NCBI GenBank assembly: GCA_014706385.1
Contig: JACGZH010000009.1
Coordinates: 496,001-560,000, forward strand
DNA: 64,000 nucleotides
Reading direction: 5' to 3'
Source of the DNA: Phaffia rhodozyma
Taxonomy: Eukaryota > Basidiomycota > Tremellomycetes > Cystofilobasidiales > Mrakiaceae
The notes under the pieces were generated by a model. That model saw only the letters and a list, made by a program, of their open reading frames with translations, ran no database searches and was not told the origin of the DNA. A program made the translations under genes and the position numbers. Positions 11,285 to 23,917 of this stretch are shown here, piece by piece. Numbering within the stretch: position 1 is the first letter of the stretch; each line of letters begins with the position of its first letter.

Positions 11285-12202
11285 TGTACTTATGATGATT
11301 GATATCTGGATAAGCGGTAAGTGGGGTAAGGAAAGGCAAAGAAAGGGGAGAAGACGAAAAACAAAGGGGATGGAACGGTCAACATGTATGTGTGCGGAAA
11401 AAGACAATAGAGCAAAGAAGAGATAGAGATTTCTGCTATGAAACGAGTGCACAAAGATCGATGTAGGGAGTGAGGTCAAGAAGGGATGAATGAGAAGGAT
11501 TTTTTGTCAAGGAAGCGGAACTTGATCCAAGATGGAAATCTCATCATCACCAGAGCCGCCCTTTGTTCTTTAAGCCTCGGCTCAGCAAAAGAGTAGTATG
11601 TCTGATGGCCCAGATCTGTTTGTCAAGCATTGATAGCTGGATCGCCTCTCAAACTGGGCAATCGGCGTATAGAAACATCGAAAGAGAGAGACCACTCACA
11701 AAGTTGGCTGCTCTCGAAATACAATGGATGTTGGAGGGTCACGGAAGAATCGTCAGACGGTAAAAGAAGAAGACAGTCCATGATCGAATTACGCGGTTAC
11801 ACCAGGTTGTTACGTGTTATCTCATATATAAGACGTGTTTTCAGCTATCAATCTATTACCCTTATTTATATAAGGTCGAGGCTGTTTGGCTGTTTGTCTC
11901 CTTGTTTGCCATCCTGATCAACCTCTTTCTTCCTCTCTTTCCTTCTTCCCCAACCATCGTCTGAAAGACAGACAGACAGACAGACAAACACTCTCTTAGT
12001 TCTTCAGGAACTTACCTGAGACTAGTTTCTCCTTCTTTCTTTCTCTCTTTGTCTTTCTCTGTCTCTCCGACCCCGATCCTGGCGATCTCCTCACTCTCCT
12101 CTCATTCACATCACCTCATCCTTTCTCTCTCCATCTTACCTCTGTCCATCAGGGCACTTTTAGCCGAACAACCCTTCGTCCTCCTTTCGAACTTCAAAGC
12201 TC
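11285..12202. other. Divergent promoter region SKP1 / class V myosin
   Basis: 918 bp between divergent genes. Strongly C/T-rich on the plus strand at about 11880-12130, including an (AGAC)n run near 11966-11984 and TTTCTTTCTCTC tracts before the myosin start. These tracts resemble core-promoter pyrimidine stretches. No other gene is seen. Confidence 0.4.
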
Positions 12203-15200
12203 ATGTCGTACACGAAAGGAACCAAAGTATGGTGCGTGATTTGGCCTTCGTTCTGTTGTCAAGTAGCTCTTGATCGTGGCCACGACCGTCAAACGACCTA
12301 GTCTTTGCGCTGCTCAATATTAAACATTTACTTGTCCCCCAACCTTTTCGGGTCCCGTCTCTGTTCGTGCTTGACTCCTCAGGTTCCCTGACAAGGAGCT
12401 AGGCTGGATTTCTGGACAGGTCACTAGTAAAGAAACTAATGAGGCCGGCCAGATCGTTCTCAGCTTCGTTGATGAGAAAGGCAAGGTACGCAATTCGACA
12501 CTGTCTCGTTGATTCATTCGCTCGGGACATGCGGGCATGCACGCATTTATGCGCCTTCTGCGCTTATGGGCTGATCGAACGGAGGACTTACAAACTGACG
12601 AAAAATCTTGTCTACGTCTAACTTCACGAATTATCATAGGAATCAACGGTGAACGCAAGTTCAGAAGCCTCCCTCCTGTCAAGCGAGGGTCTGCCGCCAT
12701 TGAGAAACCCACCGTTATTAGAAAATCAAGAGGATCTGGCAAACTTGAGCAATCTGAACGAGCCATCTGGTGAGAATCGTTTTCCTGGCCTCCGACCAGA
12801 TTGCTCTTTGGGCAGCCAAGCAAGAATCATAGTGTAGATCCGAGCTGATCTGGTGTCTACCCTCATTTGTTCGACTTAGTGTTACACGCGATCTCGACTA
12901 GATACCACTTACACCTACCATATACTTACTCTGGGTAGGTCTTTCAGATAGCGTTTGTGATTTCGAGGATCAAGTGTACCAGACCTGATATTGTTTCTAT
13001 TCGAGTGAACCATAGAATTGTTCTGATTGCCATCAATCCCTTCTATCCACTTCAAATCTGTTCGTTCTTTTTTACTCTGTTTTCATCCCAAAGCTAGTAA
13101 TTGATTGTAAAGATTATTTGTATACTGAGCATACTCTTACTTGAATTTGAAACTCATTAGATGGACAGGACATGATTCAAAGCTACTCCGGACGACGAAA
13201 AGGAGAGCTGGAACCACATCTGTTCGTGCCTAGGTCTTTGCAGTAAAAAAAACATATGTAGTTCGGTTGACTCAATGTTTGTATCGTTGCTCGGTTGCCA
13301 TACTTCAGGTTTGCCATAGCTGAAGAGGCGTTAGATTGCATGAGACGAGGGCAGACTGCTGGTGGAGAAGTTGGAGGTACGGCCGACCAGACCATCGTTG
13401 TCAGCGGAGAAAGGTCTGTCCTCTCTTGTTACTTATCCGGTTGCTTCGAGAACGTGTCACTGGCAAACCAAAAACCAATTCTGATGATCTGAGTAATACA
13501 TCAACAAACAGTGGAGCAGGTAAAACCGTATCCGCCAAGTATATTCTTCGATACTTTGCTTCAGTAGACGATCCAACACGGCCGGTTCGTCGACAGAGGC
13601 AGAAGGCTACGACTAACTCAAGTCCCAGTGCCGAGGATGCTGGCATGTCCGAGGTTGAGAGACAAATGCTTGCGACGAACCCAATCATGGAGGCTTTTGG
13701 AAATGCCAAAACCACCAGAAATGACAACAGTTCGAGATTCGGAAAATACATGGAAGTTCGTAAACCATTCTCTTCTGTATCTATCAAACTATCACGTGAC
13801 ATACGGCCTGATTTGAATTTGAACCTGTTTGCATCTTAGATCTTGTTTGACAAAGATCAGGAAATCGTGGGAGCTCGGATCCGAACCTACCTACTTGAGA
13901 GATCTCGAATTGTATACCAACCTGAATCTGAGCGAAATTACCACATCTTTTACCAGCTTTGTGCGGGTGCGCCCGCTAAAGAGCGCAAAGATCTTGGGCT
14001 TGATATAGACCCACATAAGTTTAACTATCTCTCCCAAGGCGGATCTAAATCTGCAGTGATTCCTGGAGTGGACGACGCTGTAGAGTTTGGAATTACTCAG
14101 AAAGCACTCTCTACCGTCGGTGTCTCTGTCGAGAAACAATGGCAGATCTTCCGACTCCTCGCTGCACTACTCCATTTGGGAAACATTCAGATTACTCAAT
14201 CTCGAACGGATGCGATGATTTCAGACGACGATACCTCACTCGCGTTTGCCACGACATTACTCGGTGTGCCCAAGGACGAATTTAGAAAGTGGACGGTCAA
14301 AAAGCAATTGGTTACCCGGAGTGAAAAGATTGTTAGCTCACTCTCCGGACCAGGTGCAACTGTTGTCAGGGATTCGGTTGCCAAGTTTGTGTATGCTTGC
14401 ATCTGGGAATATCTCGTCGCGGTGGTCAACGAGAGCCTGATGGGAGAGGGAGGTACGGCGGCCCTGGTGGCCGAGAAGTTCATCGGAGTATTAGATATAT
14501 GTCAGTTTCTCACATCGAGACTGATTTTCCAGGGTAGTGTAGGAGACAGGGATGAGCCTGAACTGATGTGAATCTCTTTTTGGTATATTTATCAGACGGC
14601 TTTGAACACTTCAAGAAAAACTCGCTTGAACAGTTCTTCATCAATTATGCTAATGAGAAGCGTGAGTCTGTTTGATCTGCTTCATCTTGTGAATATAGAA
14701 CAGATCATGACTTCACTTGTTTGAGCTTTAACTTGTGCAGTTCAACAACAGGTTAGTCTGTTATTGTCTCATTCGATTGAGTGGCTTTGACCTCCAATTG
14801 ATCCCTTTCTTCACTTCGTTTACCTATCTTCATCCAGTTCAACGCTCACGTGTTCAAGCTAGAGCAAGAAGAATACGTTCGAGAGAAGATCAACTGGACA
14901 TTTATCGACTTCTCCGACAACCAGCCTTGTATCGATGTTATCGAGGGCAAGCTCGGAATTCTTTCCCTGTTAGATGAAGAGTCTCGACTACCATCTGGCG
15001 CGGACGCCTCATTTGTTCAGAAACTTTACAAACAACTCGATGTGCCGGACAACAAGAAGATCTTCAAAAAACCTCGATTTGGCGGAAGCTCCTTCACCGT
15101 CGCACATTACGCTGTCGATGTTGAATATGAGGCTGAGGGATTCATCGAGAAGAACAGGGATACTGTGCCGGATGAACATCTGGCACTTCTTCAGAACACA

Positions 15201-18200
15201 ACAAACACGTTCCTCAAGGAAGCCTTAGACGCGGTTCTGAACCCACCAACGTCGGCTTCAGCTGTCGCCGCCGCTCCTGTTGCTCCTGAGATACCTTCGG
15301 CAATCAATAAGCGGTCATCGATCTTATCCTCCTCGCATTCGGCAGGTCGATCGCCTGCGCTTGCATCTATGGCTGCCCCTCAGACCGCCCTAACGGTGTC
15401 GAAGAAGCCAGGCGGACGAAAACCAACGCTCGGCTCAATCTTCAAGGGATCGTTAATCTCGTTGATGGATACAATTAGCAAGACAAACGTGCACTACATC
15501 CGGTGCATCAAGCCAAACGAAAAGAAGGCAGCCTGGGAGTGGGACGCAACTCAAGTTTTAGGCCAATTGAGGGCGTGTGGTGTATTGGAGACGATCCGAA
15601 TTAGTTGTGCAGGATACCCTAGTCGATGGGCGTTTGATGATTTTGCGGAGAGGTAGGTTTCAATTTTGTATAGTCTGGTGTCGAAAGTTGTCACGTTGTT
15701 AACTGCCGAAGTACATTCTTTCCCTCCATTATAAATAGGTACTATATGCTCATTCGCTCAGAGCACTGGCAGAAGGAGCTCAAAGATGTGTGCTCACTCA
15801 TTCTTGATGATACCATTAAGGAGGAAGACAAGTACCAAGTCGGTCTTACCAAAATCTTCTTCCGAGCAGGCATGCTTGCCTACCTCGAAGCTCTCCGGGC
15901 AGAGCGACTCAATGCGCTGGTCACGCTTGTTCAAAAGAATCTTCGTCGTCGAGTGGCGGCTAATCGATACAAGGCCCTGAAGACGTCCACGGTGAGAATT
16001 CAGGCCTGGTGGCGAGGTGTCCAGGCCAGGAAACAGGTGGAAACCTTGAGGAGAGAGACTGCAGCTGTGAAGATCCAGAGAGTCGGTAGAGGGTTCTTGC
16101 AAAGACAACAGTATAGACAATCGAAAGCCGCGGCTGTCAAAATCCAGAGTGGTATGTATCTGACACCTAAGCTCATCGTATCACTCTTCATCTCCGCGTG
16201 CACGAGCGTCTATTGGTCAATTAATTCTTTCTTGCTTTAGTTGTGCGGGGTTTTCAGTCTCGCCGGGCGTACAAGGAACAGCGCCTACAACTCTCGGCCA
16301 CAAATCTTCAGCGTCTTTGCAAAGGATTGTATGTCTTGTTTCTCTATCTTGCTTCTGAGAAATCGTTTCTCTTTGATACTATTTTCTCACTTTAATCCTT
16401 TCATTCAAATTGCTTTCTAGACTCCTCCGCAAACGTTACGAACAGGAAATTCGAAGCGTCATTCACTTGCAGTCTTGTATCCGAAGGCGCATGGCTCGCC
16501 GAGAACTCCAGAAGCTCAAAGTCGAGGCTCGATCGGCTACAAAGTTCAAAGAGATTTCTTACAAATTGGAGAACAAAGTGGTCGAGCTTACACAGGCACT
16601 CCAAAAGCGAGAGGGAGAGAAGAAAAAACTGCAGGCTCAGATCAAAGACTTGGAGGAAGCCCAGGCAGTCTGGACGGGGAAGCACGAGGAAGCCTCAGCT
16701 CGCGCAACCGAGCTGCACACCGAGCTGCAGAAACCTACCGTCCCCCAGGCTCGATTCGAAGAGCTACAGCGAGCAAAGGACTCGACGGACGCCCGCCTTG
16801 GCGAAACCCTTAAGACGATCAAGGAGCGAGAGGCAATGGTTGCCTCTCTTGGAGAACAGATTGTGTCTCAGACGAAGCTGTTGGACGAACGACAAGCTCT
16901 TCTGGAACAAGCCACCGCCCGAGCAGCAGACGATGCCACCACACTTGGAAGTCTTCGATCAGAGATTGCTGGTCTACGAGAATCTCTCAACCGAGCTAAC
17001 GCGCTTGCCGTCCTCAGTCGGAATGCTCCTCCTCCCACATCACCCAATCTTTCGAACGGGCTTCGTGCATTGGAGAATGGGCCGACCGACATCAGCGCAC
17101 CCATGGAGCAGCGCCCATCTAAGTCTCACAACAGAAGACACTCGGCTGGGCTCGCCATTGATACTGGTCGTACTAGAGACCCTGACGATCAAAACATGTA
17201 CGACGCCAGGAAGGCACAGAATGCTCAAAACCGATCCGCTTCTGTCGCTGTTTTCGCGCCGGACGCGGTGTCCTGGCTGAAAGATTCGAGTGGCATGCCA
17301 ATCGGATATGACGATCCGAATGAACAAATCATGCGAATGCTGGAAGATGCAGAGCACCTAGACGAAGATGTGCTTACTGGGCTCATCAAGGCCCTCAAGA
17401 TTCCGGTTCCCACATTGCAGAGCATTCCGACGCATAAGGAAGTTGTCTTCCCGGCCCATCTCATCGGGTTGGTTACGAACGAGATGTGGAAGTTCGGTTT
17501 GATTCCAGAGAGTGAGCGTTTCTTAGCTAATGTGATGCAAACCATCCAACAGCACGTCATGGTGTGTAGTCAATCTTTTCTTCATTGAACCCGACAACCA
17601 TTGAACATAACTAACTGTCATTGCTTAAATATCTACTTGACCCTTTTTCCAAAACAGAGTTTCCAAAACGAGGATGCCATTATTCCTGGAATCTTCTGGC
17701 TGTCGAACGTTCATGAACTACTTTCCTTTGTTTGCGTGGCAGAACACGATATCGGCCAAGGAATTGGACCAGGCCAAGACGATGGGATTGGACGACCATT
17801 CGAGTGGGAGGATTATGAGCGACTTGTTCAAGTGGTTAAACACGACTTAGACAGTCTAGAGTACAACATCTATCACACCTGGATTGCGGAGACAAAGAAG
17901 AAGTTGACAAAGATGGTTGTTCCCGCGTTGATTGAAAGCCAATCTCTCCCCGGTTTCATGACCAACGAAGGTGGCGGCCGATTATTCAACCGGTTGATCC
18001 AAGGAAGTTCTGGCCCTGCCTTCAGCATGGACGACATTCTCAACATCCTCAACAAAATCTGGAAAGCGCTCAAAGGATACCACATGGAGGATTCCGTTAC
18101 TCAACAGGTTGTTGCAGAGATCCTTAAATTGATTGGTGTCACGGCTTTCAACGATTTGTTGATGAGGAGAAACTTCAGCTCATGGAAGCGAGCCATGCAG

Positions 18201-18987
18201 ATACAGTACAACATCACCCGTCTGGAAGAATGGTGTGTTTGATATATTCGCCAAATACTGAGAATAACTCAAGCTAATATCTGGATCCACTTTTGTTCTG
18301 TGACGTCAGGTGCAAGTCCCACGATATGCCTGAAGGTGTTCTTCAGTTAGAGCATCTCATGCAAGCTACCAAACTTCTTCAACTCAAGAAGGGTACCCAA
18401 GCAGATATTGACATCATTTAGTACGTTCTGCATCACCCCCTGCGATTTATGTGACACCATGCTGATTCCTATGATACTGTTTCGGTTTCATTCACTCTTT
18501 CCTCTTCAGTGATGTGTGCTGGATGCTGACGCCTACACAAATTCAGAAGCTCATCACTCAGTACCATGTTGCCGACTATGAAGTAAGTTTTTCTCATCTT
18601 TCATCATCGTCTGCAACTCAAGCGCCTGTTGTTGCGGAGTATGCATGCCGTTCATCTGTGATTGAATCTCATCTTACATCATTGATATTAGACACCAATA
18701 CCCTCTGAGATTCTTCGAGCCGTCGCTTCCCGAATCTCTGCGAACGATCGAAGTGATCACTTGCTCCTTCCTTCTGAGACTGAAGAAGCAGGCCCGTATG
18801 AATTACCTGCGCCGAGAGACATCGAGTATCTGGAAACTTTCGTACCCAGTAAGTTCCTTCATTCAATCTTTAGAATGGTTTACAAGGGTATGCTGGATGC
18901 TGACTGGCAGCAACATTTTTTGATTGCTCTTTAGGTTACCTCAATATCCCTCATATTCGAAGGTTCGCGATGCAAGCTGCTGGTTAG
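12203..18987 (+). CDS. MYO2: Class V myosin heavy chain (Myo2-type)
   Basis: Actin motor for polarised transport of secretory vesicles and organelles. ATG 12203 starts [10 protein letters not shown]; the N-terminal SH3-like part continues [11 protein letters not shown]. The motor shows the P-loop SGESGAGKT (split by an intron at 13413-13510), switch [13 protein letters not shown], relay/switch II GVLDIYGFEHF, KLQQQFNAHVF, the actin-binding segment [12 protein letters not shown] and converter [14 protein letters not shown]. The TEDS-rule position appears acidic (RSEKIVSS), as in fungal class V myosins. IQ motifs follow ([28 protein letters not shown] and others, about 15990-16480), then a coiled coil (about 16540-17000) and a DIL globular tail (HDIGQGIGP..., [40 protein letters not shown]). 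It ends RRFAMQAAG at TAG 18985-18987. More than ten introns are present, including an 11-nt exon at 14741-14751. Confidence 0.95.
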
Positions 18988-19406
18988 ACGATGCTGCTCC
19001 TTTCTACAAAAGCGACATCCTCTGTCTACTTTCCTCTAGTTCATAACCGTGTAGACAACCTTCCCTTTTGTTCCCTAATGATTACGACGACGACATCATC
19101 TCTTCCTGTATACAACTTACCCTTTCATTCTGATTTTCGCAACTTTCTTTCGAACTAGGGGCATTTCATAATTCATTCTTTTATCCTCTTTCTTCAACAG
19201 TGTTTACTTTCCCAGCTCCATTGATTTCTCTCTACCCTCTTTTTATGTGTCTTGTTAACCTCATAAATGGATGTTTCAATGACCTTTGTCATTTGTGTTT
19301 CATACCACGCGAGCCCTGAGTGTAACACGAAGTAATGAATAAATTCGACGCCCACTGATGTTGATGTATGACGAGTTGCGATCCAAGTGATCTCCCATCA
19401 AACCCC
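18988..19406. other. Intergenic region myosin / ClpP
   Basis: 419 bp; 3' flank of the myosin gene and promoter of clpP. Pyrimidine-rich around 19015-19250, no distinct element. An upstream in-frame ATG at 19368 could lengthen ClpP by 13 residues. Confidence 0.4.
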
Positions 19407-20871
19407 ATGTCTTCTTCCAACACACTCCGTAGAGCAACATGTTCTACCTGGGCTTTCCCTTCTCGATCGCCTTCGAGAAGAAGTTTACTTCTTTCCAACA
19501 CTAATCTACGCCATGATCCTGCTCCATATTCTTCAATAACAATGTCAACATCATTACCGACGGGGCGATATATCCGATCAACCTCAAATGTTTCGCCTAT
19601 CGCTATGTCTAAAAGGGGTTACGCCCATGTACCTTATGTTCAAGATCACGTATGTATACACTTTGCTGACCGATATATGGTACCCTAACTCACGCTCCTC
19701 CTTTACCCATGGTTTGAATTAAAACGATTGTAATCAGACGAGAGGAGGCGGAAACTACCAAACCGATATTTACTCTCGCCTGCTGAAAGAACGAGTAATC
19801 TCTGTTGGGCCTGTACGTCGTTTCCCATCATTCCATCCGGCTCTTGGGAGTAGACATTGAACCTGAATCAAGATGGAATATATCTATCAATCGTATATTT
19901 GATTTATAGGTCCATGACGCTATGTCTACCATCATCGTTGCTTCGCTTTTGTATCTTGAAGCAGTCGATCCGGTAGCACCTATTCGGATGTATATCTCCA
20001 GTCCAGGGGGGGTGGTCTCCTCAGGTTTGGCTATATATGACACCGTTCGTCCAACTCGTTGCTTTCGTTGATGCAGTCTTGAAGGCACTGTTATTGAGAA
20101 CTGCCAGTTTCTTCAACCATATAGATGCAGGTAACGCAATCTTCTGGGCTGTTCCCGCCTTCGTTCTGATCATGTATCCCTCCGATGAGAGATTCACATT
20201 GAGTAACTCTATATGCTATGTCTTTTGCAACAGCATATCTCCCCGGACGTGCACTGCTTTTGTACGGGCCAAGCGGCTTCTATGGGTTCCTTGTTACTAG
20301 CAGGAGGTGCTTCTTCTCGCTCTTCATCTTCTCCATCCACAGTGTTTTCGATTGAATTAATCTTGGATTTGATTTATTAAAATCCTGCCGATAGGTGCAA
20401 AGGGCCATCGATACATCCTTCCCCATGCAAGAGTGATGATTCATCGTTCGTGATCTCCTGTCCCGTCATCAGTCAAGTATTACAGATCTTGTTGACTTTG
20501 TTACTATCGTCTGTCGTTTGTAAGAACCATCCGGGGGGGCACAAGGCCAAGCTTCAGATCTAGCCATCCGCGCCAGAGAGATTCTTAAAACGCGCTCAAG
20601 ACTTACACAAATATATCGACAGCACTGTACACTCGAGGGTGAATCCGAAGCCGAAGTCTTGAAACGATTTGGTTCGTCTTGGTCCATTCTTGTTCATTCC
20701 TCTTGATGATGAATTTGCCTGAATCTGTTTTGTGTGAATACCAAACGGATGATAGAAAAAGCGCTCGAGCGAGATACATTCTTGACACCCGAAGAGGCCA
20801 AAGCATTTGGTCTAGTAGACCATATCGTCTTACCACGGAAAAAGGTTGGCGAGACACCCACGGACGCCTAG
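19407..20871 (+). CDS. clpP: Mitochondrial ATP-dependent protease proteolytic subunit ClpP
   Basis: Serine peptidase of the matrix ClpXP protease. Eight exons (19407-19649, 19738-19812, 19910-20044, 20125-20130, 20234-20306, 20395-20445, 20525-20671, 20756-20871) join in phase to 281 residues. The N-terminus is Arg/Ser-rich ([23 protein letters not shown]), typical of matrix targeting. Then come [37 protein letters not shown], the Ser nucleophile in [17 protein letters not shown], His in [19 protein letters not shown], and Asp in [12 protein letters not shown]. The catalytic triad is therefore complete. The start could also be ATG 19368, in frame. The 6-nt exon encodes Met-Gln at a conserved site. 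S. cerevisiae lacks ClpP, so presence is lineage-informative. Several donors are GTTCGT or GTACGT. Confidence 0.94.
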
Positions 20872-21185
20872 GTAGATGGCCCGACGACTCCATATCATCA
20901 CATGAAATCGTCAGCAATATATGTGCATGCAGGTTGGGCATTTGAATGATCAAAACCAAATAAGGGTTATATTAATTGTTTATATATTACAGAAAAAATC
21001 TAAACTACATGTCTAAGCCTTGAGCCTAACGTATCTAAAGGAGCAGACGGGAAGAAAATCTTTTCGGTTGATAGGAATAGTGATCGCAGAAAGAGCAGAA
21101 GCGAGACTTGATGACTAGAATGAATCTGATCCTCATCTTTCTATGAATTTATAAGATGTATCTACAACAGACAGTTTTCAATTTT
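20872..21185. other. Intergenic region between convergent ClpP and UNC93-like genes
   Basis: 314 bp with A/T-rich stretches. No gene or clear element is seen. Confidence 0.35.
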
Positions 21186-23359
21186 TTAAGCTCGGGCGAT
21201 GGCAGGATCGACCGATGCTTCGCCGTCGCCATCGACCTTGCCACGAGAATCCACTCCAAACGCGCCCGCAGAATCGATATCGGACTCTACCAGACTCAAC
21301 ACGATTGGTGTCGCTGAGATGAAAGCCACGAACAGTCCTCCAAAGTTGAGACCGATCAAGGCGTAAGGACTGATGCTTGCATTCGAGGCGATTGCCCATC
21401 CAATCGTTTGACCAAGAGCCTCCATGGAACGGAAGAGACCGGCGTAACGGGACAGAGCATTGATGTCGGTGGCAAAGTGAGAAATGACCCAGTAGAGCTA
21501 GTGAAAGAGAGTTGAATTAAGGTAAATGAGGTGAACAAGGTGTTCAAGCGGGCTGAGCGCGACAAAGGTAAAGGAAGACGAATAGAGGCGAGACAAACAT
21601 AATTCTGAAGAGCTTGTCCGATGAAGGTCCAGAAGAAAACAAGAGTCCAAGCCCTACCGAAATCTTTGCTTGACCTGATGTTATCGTCGTAAATTGATAG
21701 ACAGGGACTCGCTAGTAAGATAGTTTCTTTTTTGAAAAAATTGATCCAATTGTAATATGAACAAGAACGCACCAGTCGATGGTCATATTTTTGGTATCAA
21801 ATTCGTGCTGCATCACTGTAGCCCAAATCCAGACACCCATCTCCATCACGAACAAAATGCCGAGCACAATAGCTCCTCTGGTCCTGACAGGAATCTGTCG
21901 CTGATCGAGGAAGTATCCCATCGCATACGACGATATGATTCCAGCGAATGGAGCGACTAGTGAGGAAAGCGCTCTCGTTCGAACCGTGAAGTGAAGTCCA
22001 AGGTAGTTGCTCTGATAGGCTAGGTAAAAGTAGGAAGAAATGAAGGCTGGGAGGAGGAAGAGAATCTTCTTTTCTTTGAGCAACCGGAGAACGGCCCAGA
22101 TCTCGTGAACGACACCCTTGCCGGCAAGACTGGGAACGTTAGTGCCATCCTTGCGCATCACACGTTGCGGTGAAGGCAGGAACACTATAACATTCGAGCG
22201 TTTGGTTCAGTTCAGATGTGAATACGGCACGCGTGGGGAGTCTGGCGTAGAGCATGAAAGGAGAGAACATACTGGAAATTGGAAATCCGAGGCACATAAT
22301 GACAATGAACACGATGTACGTGGGCCGACTGATTGCGCCTGTCTGGTTTGTGGATACGTTTACGCCAAGGTTGACGGCTCCACCAATCGCGGGGGCCAAG
22401 TTTTTCCAGAATGCCCACTGAGCAAGGTATCTACCCTTCTCTCCAGGCTCAGGATAACCGATATACACTGTGGCTTCCGCTGCCCAGAAGAAACCGGCCT
22501 ATGGATGTGCGGTAGGACGAAGAGAGACGAATTGAGCGCGAAGGATGGGGATATGAGAAGACAAAACTGAGAACGAACAGAAATTCCACAGAAAGCGCTT
22601 CCAAAGAGCAAGAACCAGGTGTTGGACGAGTACGAGTTGGTGTAGAGCCCAGCCGAATACAAAGGATATCCGACGGTTCCCAGGACGAGCGCCCACTAAT
22701 GAAGAGTGCATGATGACTTCCCATCAGTAAATGCCGGCGGTAGGGCTGAATAAGAAAAGACAATCTGACTCACCTTGAGACCAATGACGTTGATCAAGCC
22801 TCCAGCAGTGATACAGAAGATAACCATGAGTCCGTAGACGAGTGCATTGGCGGCATTAACAGCGTAGGGTTCAGCCGCTCCACCTGCTCCAAGCTGATTG
22901 AAAGGATGAACCGCACAAAACACAAATAAGTAAGTTTACTATCCATGTCGTCTTCAAGGATTGTGGGTAACGAGAATTGTCATAGCGGCGTACATTTCCC
23001 ATGCTGTAGTAGAAAATTAATGAAATTGTCAATATTCAATTAGCTGCCTATATTTGAAATAGCAAAGTGCAGTTGACGGAATCGATGACGAACGCATCAA
23101 ACATTCCTGGTGCGGAAAAAGTGACGAGACCTGCGATGAGGACCTGATAAACGGATAGACACCAATCCGTTCTAGTCGATTATCAGTATTGGCCAGGGAG
23201 AAAGTCAAGAGAAAGAACCACAATGGATGAAGAGCTAAGTCAAGTTCAACTTACCGCAAACTGAACACTTCGGAAGAAGGGGACTTTCTTCCACGAGCTA
23301 CCAGGTTGAGCATGACCAGTCGCCTCTGGGATCGCCAATTCTGGTGGGGCAACGGACAT
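21186..23359 (-). CDS. UNC93-like (DUF895) major facilitator superfamily membrane protein
   Basis: Polytopic membrane protein of the fungal UNC93-like/DUF895 MFS branch; substrate unknown. Starts at ATG 23359 (MSVAPPELAIPEATGHAQPG) with a cytosolic lead into WKKVPFFRSVQFA, and stops at TAA 21186-21188. Recognisable family segments are NAANALVYGLMVIFCITAGG, SNTWFLLFGSAFCGISAGFF, AAEATVYIGYPEPGEKGRYL, the loop around 22330-22400 (AFWKNLAPAIGGAVNLGVNV), RPTYIVFIVIMCLGFPIS and FISSYFYLAYQSNYLGLHFT. About 10-12 hydrophobic helices and at least eight introns are present. The C-terminus (about 30 residues, SRGKVDGDGEASVDPAIARA) is hydrophilic. Upstream lies 558 bp before the next gene's 3' end. Assignment to the family is firm; transport activity is not demonstrated for fungal members. 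Confidence 0.88.
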
Positions 23360-23917
23360 ATCTAAGAAGCACAGATGTTTTGTATCCAGGGTAGGAGGGT
23401 GAAAGAGAAGAGGGAAGATTACCCAAAAGTTTGATGGTTTGGATGAATTGTCTTATATGTTCCGCCGCTCTGCCGGTGTTTAGTCAAATTATGAAAAGGG
23501 CTGAACTAAAACCGTAATTTCTGTAAAAATTTGTAATGGGAGTGAGTGGATGTGCTCATCAAGTATTATGAATAGAAGAATGATCATCGTACACAGCATG
23601 TCCATCCAATGGATCAAACGTTCAGAAATAGCGGGAACCATTCCGATATCAGAGTATTCCTTACAGAGGCCCGCAGAAACGGTCTCAGATCTCATTTTAT
23701 CTCGATGTAATCGAATTCGAATCTAGAAAGTCTCGACGATATGGCCAGGAATTTCAGCATCAGATATTTCTGTTTGCTGTTCTTTGCCTTACAACGTGTC
23801 GTACTAATTTCTTATTATTCATCTTATTTATGATACAACTGCACTGGACAGTTCTTGATGTCTCCTTGATCCGGCCAGATAACTACTATTTTAATCTGAT
23901 CGATCAATCTTTTGCCT
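23360..23917. other. Intergenic region upstream of UNC93-like gene
   Basis: 558 bp holding the UNC93-like promoter and the 3' flank of the PPR gene. Nothing further is recognised. Confidence 0.35.
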
